A stretch of 64,000 nt of DNA, from the NCBI RefSeq assembly GCF_002156385.1, contig NZ_MVJM01000002.1, positions 951,816 through 1,015,815 on the forward strand, written 5' to 3'. The DNA is from Halalkalibacter urbisdiaboli. GTDB taxonomy: Bacteria > Bacillota > Bacilli > Bacillales > Bacillaceae_D. The notes beneath the pieces are model-generated. The model saw only the letters and a program-made list of their open reading frames with translations, searched no databases and was not told the DNA's origin. A program made the translations under genes and the position numbers. Of this stretch, positions 33,303 through 41,815 are shown piece by piece. Position 1 is the first letter of the stretch, and every line of letters starts with the position of its first letter.

Positions 33303-34207
33303 TTCCATTTTTTAATAAAAATAAAGACAATAAACCAAAACTAGAAGGCCAAGAAAGCGCCGTCTCTTCAGAAGACCTATTAAATGAAGTTGGTTCTGAT
33401 GATGACGAGTCTGTTCAAACAGATCTCTCGATTCATCCGGATTGGAATATTGCGAAAGAGGATCAATATGCGTTTCAATTTCTAAATATGGAATGCCCTC
33501 CTCTTAAGCCAAGCCAGCTATCATTAGCAGGCATTAGCTTAATGCAGGATGGAGAACATCAATATCGTGTGACAGCGTTTATCCGTAATAGCTTAGACAA
33601 AACAATTGAACTCGGTGAAATGAATCTAGTACTCATGGATGAAAATGAAAAAATCCTTGGTCGAAAGCTTTTTAACCTAAAAGAGGTTGGTGAGCTTCCA
33701 CCAAGAAGCAGCCGCCCATGGTATTTCACTTTTTCAGCGAAGGATTTATTCACAACCGAACTACCAACAACCGGCTGGACACTTGCCTTTCTAATAGAAG
33801 AAAAAAACACAGACACGACACACCGACTTGATTTGGCACCAGCTTGGAAGCAATCTTTAAACAAAGCAAGCAAACAACAGCTCGAGAAAATTGTTGCTGA
33901 CTTAGAGCCACCAAAAGAAGGGGAAGTCAACCTCATGGGGCTTCAAGCAAAGCAAACCGAGGAAGGTGAGCTTCACGTAACAATGCTCATCCGTAACGGC
34001 AGTGACCAAAACGTCAACCTTGAACAGCTTCCGCTTCATGTTGAGGATGCAACTGGTGAACTTGTAGCTCAAGGCAGCTTCAAGCTCGAAGACTTTGTTG
34101 TTAAGGCCAATACAACAAAGCCTTGGACGTTTATCTATCCAAAGTCACTCGTTCAAAAACAACAACCTGATTTATCAAAATGGAAAGCCTTCACTCCAAA
34201 CGCATAG
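33299..34207 (+). CDS. slaP: Accessory Sec system S-layer assembly protein SlaP
   Basis: 302 residues, no signal peptide, no membrane helix. A charged N-terminal 60 residues is followed by two related SLAP-type beta domains. One covers about 60-165 (FIRNSLDKTIELGEMNLVLMDE ... SRPWYFTFSAKDLF). The other covers about 205-300 (LIRNGSDQNVNLEQLPLHVED ... KPWTFIYPKSLV). This duplicated architecture is that of SlaP, which supports SecA2-dependent S-layer export. Its ATG overlaps the secA2 stop (ATGA), so the two are translationally coupled. It probably acts in the cytosol with SecA2. A third gene, slaQ, is not seen here. Confidence 0.9.
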   Translation: MIPFFNKNKDNKPKLEGQESAVSSEDLLNEVGSDDDESVQTDLSIHPDWNIAKEDQYAFQFLNMECPPLKPSQLSLAGISLMQDGEHQYRVTAFIRNSLDKTIELGEMNLVLMDENEKILGRKLFNLKEVGELPPRSSRPWYFTFSAKDLFTTELPTTGWTLAFLIEEKNTDTTHRLDLAPAWKQSLNKASKQQLEKIVADLEPPKEGEVNLMGLQAKQTEEGELHVTMLIRNGSDQNVNLEQLPLHVEDATGELVAQGSFKLEDFVVKANTTKPWTFIYPKSLVQKQQPDLSKWKAFTPNA

Positions 34208-34212
34208 CGAGC

Positions 34213-34247
34213 AAAGCCACCTCCCTTCGCAGGCAGGTGGCTTTTTT
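34213..34247 (+). terminator. Terminator of secA2-slaP
   Basis: AAAGCCACCTCCC pairs with GGCAGGTGGCTTT with one mismatch, followed by a T6 run, 6 nt after the slaP stop. The following 34250-34500 stretch holds nothing I can support as a gene. Confidence 0.92.
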
Positions 34248-34504
34248 GTGGAAAAATAAACCGATGTGGATGAAATCGGTGGGTATGTGAGTAAAATTGA
34301 AGCCGTATTTTACTTTTAATAGATTTTCATTGTGGATAGGAGACGATTCTATGGATAACCGTTGTATATGTGCATAATCTTTTTCTTTTTTGTGGATTGA
34401 CGTTTTGTTTTCGAGCTCTTTTTTACTAAATTCTGTGGATAAGCTGTTGATTAGCGAAAAGCGAATTCGCCCCTGAATCCGATGCTCCCGCACTTTAACC
34501 CTTA

Positions 34505-34541
34505 CGTATAAAAGGCGCCCCGACTCGCAGGACGCCTTTAC
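34505..34541 (-). terminator. Terminator of the amidase gene
   Basis: AAAGGCGCCC (34511-34520) pairs with GGACGCCTTT (34530-34539) at 8 of 10 positions, and the minus strand continues CCTTTTATACG. It follows the amidase stop by 15 nt. Confidence 0.7.
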
Positions 34542-34554
34542 TTAATCTAGTATT

Positions 34555-36300
34555 CTACTTATTAAAATACTGCTCTAATCCCTCATACACGGCTTCGGCT
34601 GATTTTTTTCTAAACTCATCGGTTTTCATCAGCTCTGCGTCGCTTGAATTCGTCACGAAGCCTAACTCAAGAAGGACGCTTGGAATTTTCGTTTGTTTAA
34701 TAACCTGAAAATTTCCCTGCTTCACGCCGCGGTCAGTTGTGTGAAGCTTTTCGATCAGCTTTTTATGAATTGCTTGAGCGAGTCCTTCACTACCTTCTGC
34801 TGCATATGTGCTATTCCAATACGTTTCTGTTCCGTTTGCTGTTTTTGATTCCGCTGCATTGGCATGGACACTTATAAAAACATCAGCATTGGAATCATTT
34901 GCGACTTTTACACGATCACCTAAGGATGGATAAACATCCGTATCACGAGTCATAATGACGTGCACACCAGCCTCGCGTAGTTTTTTCTCAAGACGAAGAC
35001 TTACATCTAAGGCGATATCGCTCTCGTGTAAATCATTTGCGACTGCACCAGGATCCTTGCCACCATGGCCTGGGTCAATGACGATTTTCTTACCGGATAG
35101 TATATTTCCTTTTATCACCGGGGTAACCGTAATAATTAATTCCCCTTCCGTGTCAGAAACAGAGGCTTGAAAGTCATTTGAGACTGTAAAGCTCAAGGTT
35201 TTGCCTTTCTCATTTTCACTAACAGTTACATTTGATAACCCCGTAATACGTTCCTTCGGCTTGGTAAGTTCGTGTGCCTCTGTCTGAATTGTCATGTTGT
35301 TCTCAAATTTTTCTTCTGAAGTCTTAATAAAACCTCCAAGTTTTCCATACGTAATCGTCGTTGATTGCCCAGTTGTTGATACAACAGGCTGAGTCATGAG
35401 ACGGTATGGCGATTTACCATCTTTTGCTAAGTCTAGATAAAAGGCATGAACATACGCATCTCGGCCTTCATATTTAATTCTTGCCCAGCGCTCGCTAAAA
35501 TCAGTGATTTCAACAGGAGTGCCTTTCGTTAATTTTCCTAAAGAGTTAAAATCTCGGCTTGGACCTGAGCGAACATTTAACGTATCCGCTCGGGCGATAA
35601 CACCAGTAAGTGCGCCTGGAGTCGTCGTTGAATCGGAAACAGGCTTCTGTCTCGTAATCGAGATTTCCTTCGTTTGTTGATTCCATTTTACATCCGCACC
35701 AAAGGTTTCTGAGAAAAAGCGTAACGGAATAACCGTGCTATGTTCGAATAAACGGGGTGACGGACGAACTTGAATAATATCTGCATTCACCTTTGTATCT
35801 TCAGAGTTTAAAGTAAATAAGACTTCTTTCCCTTGGTCGGTAGCGCGAACCTGTTTCTTTGCTTGATTCCATTCAACCTTAATCCCTAAAGCTTCACCAA
35901 TTGCTCTAAACGGAACTAACGTGCTGTTATCGACCATAGGTATTTTTGAAATGGGGTACGTTAATGGTTCACCATTAATAAAAATCTTGATGTCCGCTGA
36001 AGTGGAAGGCTTTGTTGGATTCGTAGAGGTTGACTTTAGCTGTATGTAATCACTATGCACATACCCTTTGCGGCCTTGGTAATCGATTTCATACCAAATT
36101 CCTTTAGTTGCTTGAATTTGAACAGTAGCGCCTTGTTTCAATGACCCAATTCGTTCACTTTCAATAGAATCGGACGCCCGAACAGTAAGAGATGTCGCCT
36201 TGACAACCCCTTGCTTCGCATTGGCATGAGCAACCCCGCCGACTGTAACGATGAGGCAGATAACCAAAAAGAGCGAACTCACTAGTTTCATCGCTTTCAT
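34555..36300 (-). CDS. N-acetylmuramoyl-L-alanine amidase with SH3b and copper-amine-oxidase-like domains
   Basis: 581 residues from ATG 36298-36300; ATGs three codons upstream and further in are alternatives. A signal peptide (to about 27, VAHANA) is followed by an SH3b domain (about 30-90) and two copper-amine-oxidase N-like modules (about 105-210, ISKIPMVDNSTLVPFRAIGEALG and VIPLRFFSETFGADVKWN). A second SH3b (about 235-300) and a strand domain come next. The C-terminal Amidase_3 domain (about 405-580) has zinc ligands in IDPGHGGKDPGA, SVHANA and the catalytic Glu in LLELGFVTN. It cleaves the peptidoglycan stem from glycan, in cell separation or turnover. SH3b domains would bind wall peptides. 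Single-gene unit. Confidence 0.92.
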   Translation of the reverse strand: MKAMKLVSSLFLVICLIVTVGGVAHANAKQGVVKATSLTVRASDSIESERIGSLKQGATVQIQATKGIWYEIDYQGRKGYVHSDYIQLKSTSTNPTKPSTSADIKIFINGEPLTYPISKIPMVDNSTLVPFRAIGEALGIKVEWNQAKKQVRATDQGKEVLFTLNSEDTKVNADIIQVRPSPRLFEHSTVIPLRFFSETFGADVKWNQQTKEISITRQKPVSDSTTTPGALTGVIARADTLNVRSGPSRDFNSLGKLTKGTPVEITDFSERWARIKYEGRDAYVHAFYLDLAKDGKSPYRLMTQPVVSTTGQSTTITYGKLGGFIKTSEEKFENNMTIQTEAHELTKPKERITGLSNVTVSENEKGKTLSFTVSNDFQASVSDTEGELIITVTPVIKGNILSGKKIVIDPGHGGKDPGAVANDLHESDIALDVSLRLEKKLREAGVHVIMTRDTDVYPSLGDRVKVANDSNADVFISVHANAAESKTANGTETYWNSTYAAEGSEGLAQAIHKKLIEKLHTTDRGVKQGNFQVIKQTKIPSVLLELGFVTNSSDAELMKTDEFRKKSAEAVYEGLEQYFNK

Positions 36301-36436
36301 ACTTAGCATCTCTCCTTTCCCTCACATGTCAATTTCATTATGAAAATTACCTAGACATCCCCCTAGTGGTGGGATTTGGATCGAAAAATGAGTAAGAAGG
36401 AGGAGGTAGTTGCTGTACTACCTCCTATGCTTCTAG

Positions 36437-38338
36437 TTATTTAACAAATTGAACTTCACGAACGTAATCGCCATGAACGTACGCAAATTCATGATCCTTA
36501 TGATCCGATAAAATCTTGTACCATGTTCCATCTGCTTGTTTTGTTTCCTCAACAATAACAACATAGTAACCTGAACCAGGATAACGATATTGTGGTGCTA
36601 GTTTCGTGTTTGGCTGTGGACGGGCATTCAAGGATTCCGTCGTTCTTGCCACCTTGTAAACACCATGATCCTTTTTCCCTAAAAAGGCATCCGCTCGATA
36701 CATATGACCAGCAATCTTCTGACCCCATAACGGATCAGAGGCATAGTTAATATTCATACCATGGCTCTTATTTCCTAATACTGCTCCACGGTACTGAGCA
36801 CCCTCAGGCGTTAAGTAACGCTCATTCATTGAGCGAGCAACTCCCATAATCGAATCTTCAAAACTCTCATAATTATAGGCGTTGCCAAGTGGATCACTAT
36901 CATACGCACGGTAGCCAAATAGATTTTTACGTTGAATCGCAATTTCACTTAACCCATAACTACTTTCGTGAATGGCTTTTGCAAAAAGGTAAAGCGCATT
37001 GATGCCATATGTTTCTTGAGCTTTAATGAATACATGACCGAGCTCTCGTAACGGGCTTTCATCCTTGACGACTTTTCCATTGATTTTGGTTTCTACTGAT
37101 AAAATATAACGGTTTAAATCGTCTGCCGTATAGTTCGTCTTTGAACGCAATGGAAGATAATTAAAATATTGAAAGGCTTGTCCGACATTTTGGCCCGATG
37201 CATTCTTAAAATCACGACCATTTAAGCTGTAATATTTTTGTCCAGGCTGCATAAAGGTTGGCGCATAACCATACAAATATGTACCTGAAGTGTTTTTCAA
37301 TGGGTCAAACACACGATGAACAAGAACTCCATTTGAATTTTCATAATGTGATTTCCCTTGCATTAAAGGCGTTGGGATTAATAGTGCATCCTGTTGGCGA
37401 ATATAGCCTGTTTGGTCAGCGTAACGAACATGAACCCAGTTTTCATCAGAGCTTATGTATTCTAGCTCCGTACCAGGTGCAACATACGTTTGCTGCGTTG
37501 TTTTATTTTCCGCTCGGATGGTAACGGTATATTGTCCAACTGGAGGATTAGCCGCTACCATACCATCCTTCATTTTTAATAGCTTTAATCCCTGGTAGAT
37601 TAATTGATTTGAGCCTTGATTCGCAGCAGCTTCTGCATATGTCATATAGTAGTTTGGTTGATACGAAACCGACCCATTTTGAGATACAGAGGCCACACGA
37701 TAAAGCTCTGTCGTTTCGCCGCCTGTGGAAATAACATGAAGCATTCTTTCTATGAATGCCGCTGCATGGGCACGGGTTGCATCATTTCTTGGTCCGAAAT
37801 TAACTTTGCCACCACCAAGCGGAATCCCGCGAATAATCCCAAAATAGACATTATGAGCAACCGCTAAGCGAAAGCTTGGATTAATCAAATCTAAATCATT
37901 AAAGTTTAAAGCAACAGAAGTTCGGGTAATTCCTTTATACGTGAGGGCACGATCTATCATGACTGCCATTTCTTGTCTCGAAATCTGTGCTTCCGGTTTG
38001 TAAACATTACCTGGATACCCACCAACGATACCTGCACTCACCGCTCGACTAATATCGTAAAAATGCGGATGAGTCTCTGGAACGTCATCAAAGCTTGAAG
38101 ACCCTCCTGGTAAATTAAGCGCACGCCCTAAGAATGTTGCAAACTGCGCACGTGTAACAGAATCATCAGGGCCATAACGACCTGGGCCGTAGCCTCGCAG
38201 AATCCCTTTTTCTATCGCTGATCTCATTTCTGTTTCAAGGCTGTGTCCAGTCAAATCATCACTTTGAGCAAACGCACTTGAATGATAGGATGGGAAAATT
38301 GTGCCTAAGATGATTAAGATAATAAGCAAACTTCTCAC
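36437..38338 (-). CDS. SLH-anchored endo-beta-N-acetylglucosaminidase
   Basis: 633 residues from GTG 38336-38338, preceded by AAAGGGG. Signal peptide (to about 24, SAFAQ), then three N-terminal SLH motifs (about 30-205: ILRGYGPGRYGPDDSVTRAQFATFLGRAL and relatives). A linker with an SH3b-like region follows (about 260-315). The glucosaminidase domain (about 410-540) has LFAKAIHESSYGLSEIA, NLFGYRAYDSDPLGNA and EDSIMGVARSMNERYL, and a C-terminal SH3b ends the protein. It cuts the glycan strand while held on the pyruvylated wall polymer through SLH. N-terminal SLH placement resembles S-layer-associated autolysins. Confidence 0.92.
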   Translation of the reverse strand: MRSLLIILIILGTIFPSYHSSAFAQSDDLTGHSLETEMRSAIEKGILRGYGPGRYGPDDSVTRAQFATFLGRALNLPGGSSSFDDVPETHPHFYDISRAVSAGIVGGYPGNVYKPEAQISRQEMAVMIDRALTYKGITRTSVALNFNDLDLINPSFRLAVAHNVYFGIIRGIPLGGGKVNFGPRNDATRAHAAAFIERMLHVISTGGETTELYRVASVSQNGSVSYQPNYYMTYAEAAANQGSNQLIYQGLKLLKMKDGMVAANPPVGQYTVTIRAENKTTQQTYVAPGTELEYISSDENWVHVRYADQTGYIRQQDALLIPTPLMQGKSHYENSNGVLVHRVFDPLKNTSGTYLYGYAPTFMQPGQKYYSLNGRDFKNASGQNVGQAFQYFNYLPLRSKTNYTADDLNRYILSVETKINGKVVKDESPLRELGHVFIKAQETYGINALYLFAKAIHESSYGLSEIAIQRKNLFGYRAYDSDPLGNAYNYESFEDSIMGVARSMNERYLTPEGAQYRGAVLGNKSHGMNINYASDPLWGQKIAGHMYRADAFLGKKDHGVYKVARTTESLNARPQPNTKLAPQYRYPGSGYYVVIVEETKQADGTWYKILSDHKDHEFAYVHGDYVREVQFVK

Positions 38339-38469
38339 AAAAATACCCCTTTCGTTTCCAGTCAGCAATTTTAGATAAAACCGCTGGGAAACATTAAAAA
38401 TGATGTCGAAATTTCTGAAGTACTTTTATTCTATCAAAGGTCCTTCCCCCCGACTAGGAGGAAATTATG

Positions 38470-40710
38470 TCATTGTTGACGTGCGCGGTCTAAAAAGGCA
38501 GAAAACTCCGCACGCGTCGTCACCTTATTCAAACCATACGTCCCATCAGGTAGCCCGTTAGCAAGCTGATTACTCTTTAACGCATCGATTGCCTTAAATG
38601 CCCAATGTGATGGCTTTACATCAGGAAATGGATTATCAGTAGAGCCTGTTAAACGATAGGCTCGCTGTAAAATTACTGCCATCTCTGCACGCGTCAGCTT
38701 CTCTTGTGGAGAAAACGTATCACTTGTTTTACCAGTCATAATCCCAGCCTTTTCAACTGCAACGATTGCGTCATAGTAGAATGAGTCTTGCTTAACATCC
38801 TTGAGCGCTGTCTTCTGCCCATTTGCCGATAAATTCAAAGCTCGAGCAATCATAATCGCTGTTTGTTCACGGGTAATCGAATCATTTGGCTTAAACGTTC
38901 CATCATTAAACCCACTAATTACATTCAAATCATTTAAATTGAGAATCGACTCATAACCCCAGAAGCTAGCCTTTACATCCGAAAAGCGTTGAACCTGATA
39001 GCTCTGTTGATAGATTGCTTCAATTTGGTCAAAGTAAACCTGACCTTTTCCTTGCTTTGAAGCAACTGACTGAGCAATGTAAACTTGTTCTAGCTTAATT
39101 GGTGTTGGGAGATTACTAGGAAGCTTTGCTCTGACGTATTTCCAGCCAGTCCAATTAAATGCGTGCTCTTGTGTAAAATTAATCGTATGCCGTTGACCCG
39201 AACCGTCCATAATCGTTCCGCGTAACCAATGTTCACGTCCATCACCAAATGCCCAAAGGCCAAGCTCCTGTGGCATTCCTAGAATTTCCCGCGCTGGACT
39301 TGCCTTTAAATAAGCAGCAGCCGTGCCAGTTTCACCCTTCGTATAATCATAAGTAAGCTTAAGAGCTCCCTCTCCTAAACGAGCCGTCCCCTTTGATTCT
39401 GAAAGCGAAACCTCTGCCCGTGCAGCAGTTGCCTGCCAGCCAGTCATTCGATCAAGTGAGGAAATCATTAGCATTGGGTCGTTGATTTCTAGCTTTTTCG
39501 GCTTTTCCGTCGAAATGACTTGCAGCGTTGTGGGAACTCCACGTTCGACCCCATCGGATGGTCGATTTATGAGCGTAGCATTTTGATAATATGGCAAACG
39601 GGCGACCATCGTCGTTGAGCCGCCACCATCTAAATTAATTGCATTGTGAACGCCTAACGAAATTAAATAGTTTGCAAAGTCCTGTAACGTTGCCCCGTTG
39701 CTATATCCTGATTGTCTGCCATCCAACGTAACAAGATACACGCGTGAGCCATCCTTTGACACCCCAATCGCTGTACGCGGATGAGCCGTCGTTGCAAACG
39801 AGCTTGTTAGATTCATAGAAATCGACTGGGCACCATTACGCACAAGTGTCGGCCCTGTCGCAAGCATAAACTGGGCATCCTTCCATTCATTATTAATCGA
39901 GGCTTGAACCGAAATCGATTCTCCCTCTTTTACGGATAAAAACTGATCAGAGAGCGTTTTCCCTTGAATAGAGAGAACAAAGCCGTTCTCCGGTATCGTT
40001 GAATTACCTGCTTGTCCTAATCTCGTCACCTTTGTAACAGTACCTGTTAGCTGTGAACCGAACTTAAATGAATCAGAGCCACTTTCTGCAACGACGACAA
40101 TTTCAGTTCCCCATTGATTCGTATTTGTTGTTGTACGGTTCTCAGAAGGTGTATAAAGAACAATTTTATCCGTTTCTCTCGTACTATTAACTGAATCAAC
40201 ATTATACGTGGCCCCGTTATGTGTAAAAGAGATAACCGGATTCACATCTGCTACAACCGGCTGACCATCTCGGTTTAGTCCAAACGCTGCTTTATGAAAC
40301 ACAGGACCATCTGCATCCTTAGAGGTCACACCAAAATGTAAAATCTCATTGTTGCGTACAATCATGTTCATCGGCACAAACCCGCCATTAATGGCACCGA
40401 CGACATAATGATTATCATACGTATTCGCGAATGCCTGGGCGGTCGTAGTCTGTAGCCTTCCTAAAGGAGTCGGATGATAGAGCTCAAGTGATACACTTGG
40501 CTTCGAATAGGCAACATCAAGCACTTGAATGGCCCGCTGTGTTGTCCCATTTTGATATGTCTCTTGTATGAGTGACACACCGTCAGCGATTTCCTCCTTT
40601 TGTGAACTTAGCTTTGAACCAAAACCACTGTACCCTAACGCCTGTAATGGCGATGACAACAACAAAACCCCAACCAACAATAACGTCGTGACAAATCTAT
40701 TTTTTTTCAA
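38470..40710 (-). CDS. SLH-anchored phosphodiester glycosidase (NAGPA-like)
   Basis: 746 residues. Signal peptide (to about 27). The NAGPA/phosphodiester glycosidase domain spans about 40-400 and has YVVGAINGGFVPMNMIVRNN, HPRTAIGVSKDGSRVYLVTLDGRQ, LGVHNAINLDGGGSTTMVARL and NRPSDGVERGVPTTLQV. A carbohydrate-binding-like beta domain is at about 410-560, and three SLH motifs close the protein (about 570-746). NAGPA relatives uncover or trim phosphate-linked sugars, so a substrate among wall teichoic acid or glycosyl-phosphate side chains is plausible but not shown. RBS-like GGTGGAGTGAA lies near its ATG. Confidence 0.88.
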   Translation of the reverse strand: MKKNRFVTTLLLVGVLLLSSPLQALGYSGFGSKLSSQKEEIADGVSLIQETYQNGTTQRAIQVLDVAYSKPSVSLELYHPTPLGRLQTTTAQAFANTYDNHYVVGAINGGFVPMNMIVRNNEILHFGVTSKDADGPVFHKAAFGLNRDGQPVVADVNPVISFTHNGATYNVDSVNSTRETDKIVLYTPSENRTTTNTNQWGTEIVVVAESGSDSFKFGSQLTGTVTKVTRLGQAGNSTIPENGFVLSIQGKTLSDQFLSVKEGESISVQASINNEWKDAQFMLATGPTLVRNGAQSISMNLTSSFATTAHPRTAIGVSKDGSRVYLVTLDGRQSGYSNGATLQDFANYLISLGVHNAINLDGGGSTTMVARLPYYQNATLINRPSDGVERGVPTTLQVISTEKPKKLEINDPMLMISSLDRMTGWQATAARAEVSLSESKGTARLGEGALKLTYDYTKGETGTAAAYLKASPAREILGMPQELGLWAFGDGREHWLRGTIMDGSGQRHTINFTQEHAFNWTGWKYVRAKLPSNLPTPIKLEQVYIAQSVASKQGKGQVYFDQIEAIYQQSYQVQRFSDVKASFWGYESILNLNDLNVISGFNDGTFKPNDSITREQTAIMIARALNLSANGQKTALKDVKQDSFYYDAIVAVEKAGIMTGKTSDTFSPQEKLTRAEMAVILQRAYRLTGSTDNPFPDVKPSHWAFKAIDALKSNQLANGLPDGTYGLNKVTTRAEFSAFLDRARQQ

Positions 40711-40954
40711 CCATATTCACTCCACCTGTTATTCTCTAAGATTGCGATTCTTTTTTTCACTTATTCTTTTATAATTCTACAAGATCACCTACCAGTTGAA
40801 AAGGAATAATGGAAAAGATTATCATAATATGTTGGAATTCGTACTTTATACTTAGATTGTGGGAAATCTAGCTAAAATACTATCGTTATCAAGGAGATTG
40901 TATTATAGTTACTAGTAGAGTAATTTGCTATTTTTTACATAATAGGAGGGTGTT

Positions 40955-41635
40955 ATGACGTTAAGAAAAAGAATGACATATGCAGCAGCTGTTAGTATGG
41001 CAGCCTTGCTTCTGTCGACTCCCGCTTTTGCAGAAACAGAGGAAACTGAAGCAATGGAAGAGGATATCGTGGAGGAGAACTTAGAAGAGGAGCCTCTCGT
41101 CCGCGATGAGTTTCAAGATGTTTCACCTGACTACTTTGCATATGGTGCGATTTATTATTTATTCGATTTAGGAATTATTAAAGGAAAGACCGGGCAAACT
41201 TTCGAACCGAATAGCAAGCTAACCCGTGCCGAAGCCGCTCATTTAATAAGCAGCACATTAGGCTTAAAAGCTTCTAGCACATATGAATTAAAAGCAAAGG
41301 ATGTCTCGAAGAAAAGCTGGGCCTATGATTCTCTACGTGCTGTCGAAGAGCAAGGCTTGATGATCGGAAATGAAGGCAACATCCGCCCAGCAGATTCAAT
41401 TACCCGGGCAGAAGTGAGTGTTCTGTTGCACCGGGCCTTCTCATACGCACAGCCGACTCGCTTCTATTCGTTCGAAGATGTTAAACGTTCTTCGTGGGCA
41501 TACGATTCTGTAAATATTTTAGCTGCAAACGGCATCACCACTGAGGCTGGCGGTTTATTTCGACCAAAAGCTTTAACAACACGAGGTGAATTTTCATTAT
41601 TTCTAGCCCGTTCACTTAGTGATGAATTTAAATAA
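40955..41635 (+). CDS. Small SLH-domain surface protein
   Basis: 226 residues, RBS AGGAGGGTGTT next to the ATG. Signal peptide (to about 27, STPAFA), a short Glu-rich linker (about 28-50), then three SLH motifs filling the rest (FQDVSPDYFAYGAIYYLFDLGIIKG-type units). It contains nothing besides the wall-binding module, so it may compete for, cap or decorate SLH binding sites, or form part of the S-layer. Convergent with the S8 protease gene and divergent from the phosphodiester glycosidase gene. Confidence 0.9.
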   Translation: MTLRKRMTYAAAVSMAALLLSTPAFAETEETEAMEEDIVEENLEEEPLVRDEFQDVSPDYFAYGAIYYLFDLGIIKGKTGQTFEPNSKLTRAEAAHLISSTLGLKASSTYELKAKDVSKKSWAYDSLRAVEEQGLMIGNEGNIRPADSITRAEVSVLLHRAFSYAQPTRFYSFEDVKRSSWAYDSVNILAANGITTEAGGLFRPKALTTRGEFSLFLARSLSDEFK

Positions 41636-41645
41636 TCAATAATTC

Positions 41646-41678
41646 GAACCCTTCATTTGAAATGAGGGGTTTTTTTGT
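41646..41678 (+). terminator. Terminator of the small SLH gene
   Basis: AACCCTTCATTT pairs with AAATGAGGGGTT around GA, with one wobble, followed by a T-run. Confidence 0.88.
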
Positions 41679-41772
41679 GAGCAGAATGCGTTGTTTTTTT
41701 AATTTCTTCGGTGATTTTTCACCTATTCCGGTGAATTGCCTGCGGTCAATCCATAGACTGGCGAACCCACGA

Positions 41773-41806
41773 TTAAAAAGACCTGCTCCTACACAGGAAC
41801 AGGTCT
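41773..41806 (-). terminator. Terminator of the S8 protease gene
   Basis: AGACCTGCTCCT pairs with AGGAACAGGTCT (one wobble), loop ACAC, followed on the minus strand by TTTTTAATC; 10 nt after the protease stop. Confidence 0.9.
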
Positions 41807-41815
41807 TCCTCAAGC

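Noticed and set aside
34191-34493. 100-residue minus-strand open frame between slaP and the amidase gene
   Set aside because: It crosses the secA2-slaP terminator and the end of slaP antisense, has no RBS, and shows no protein-like pattern.
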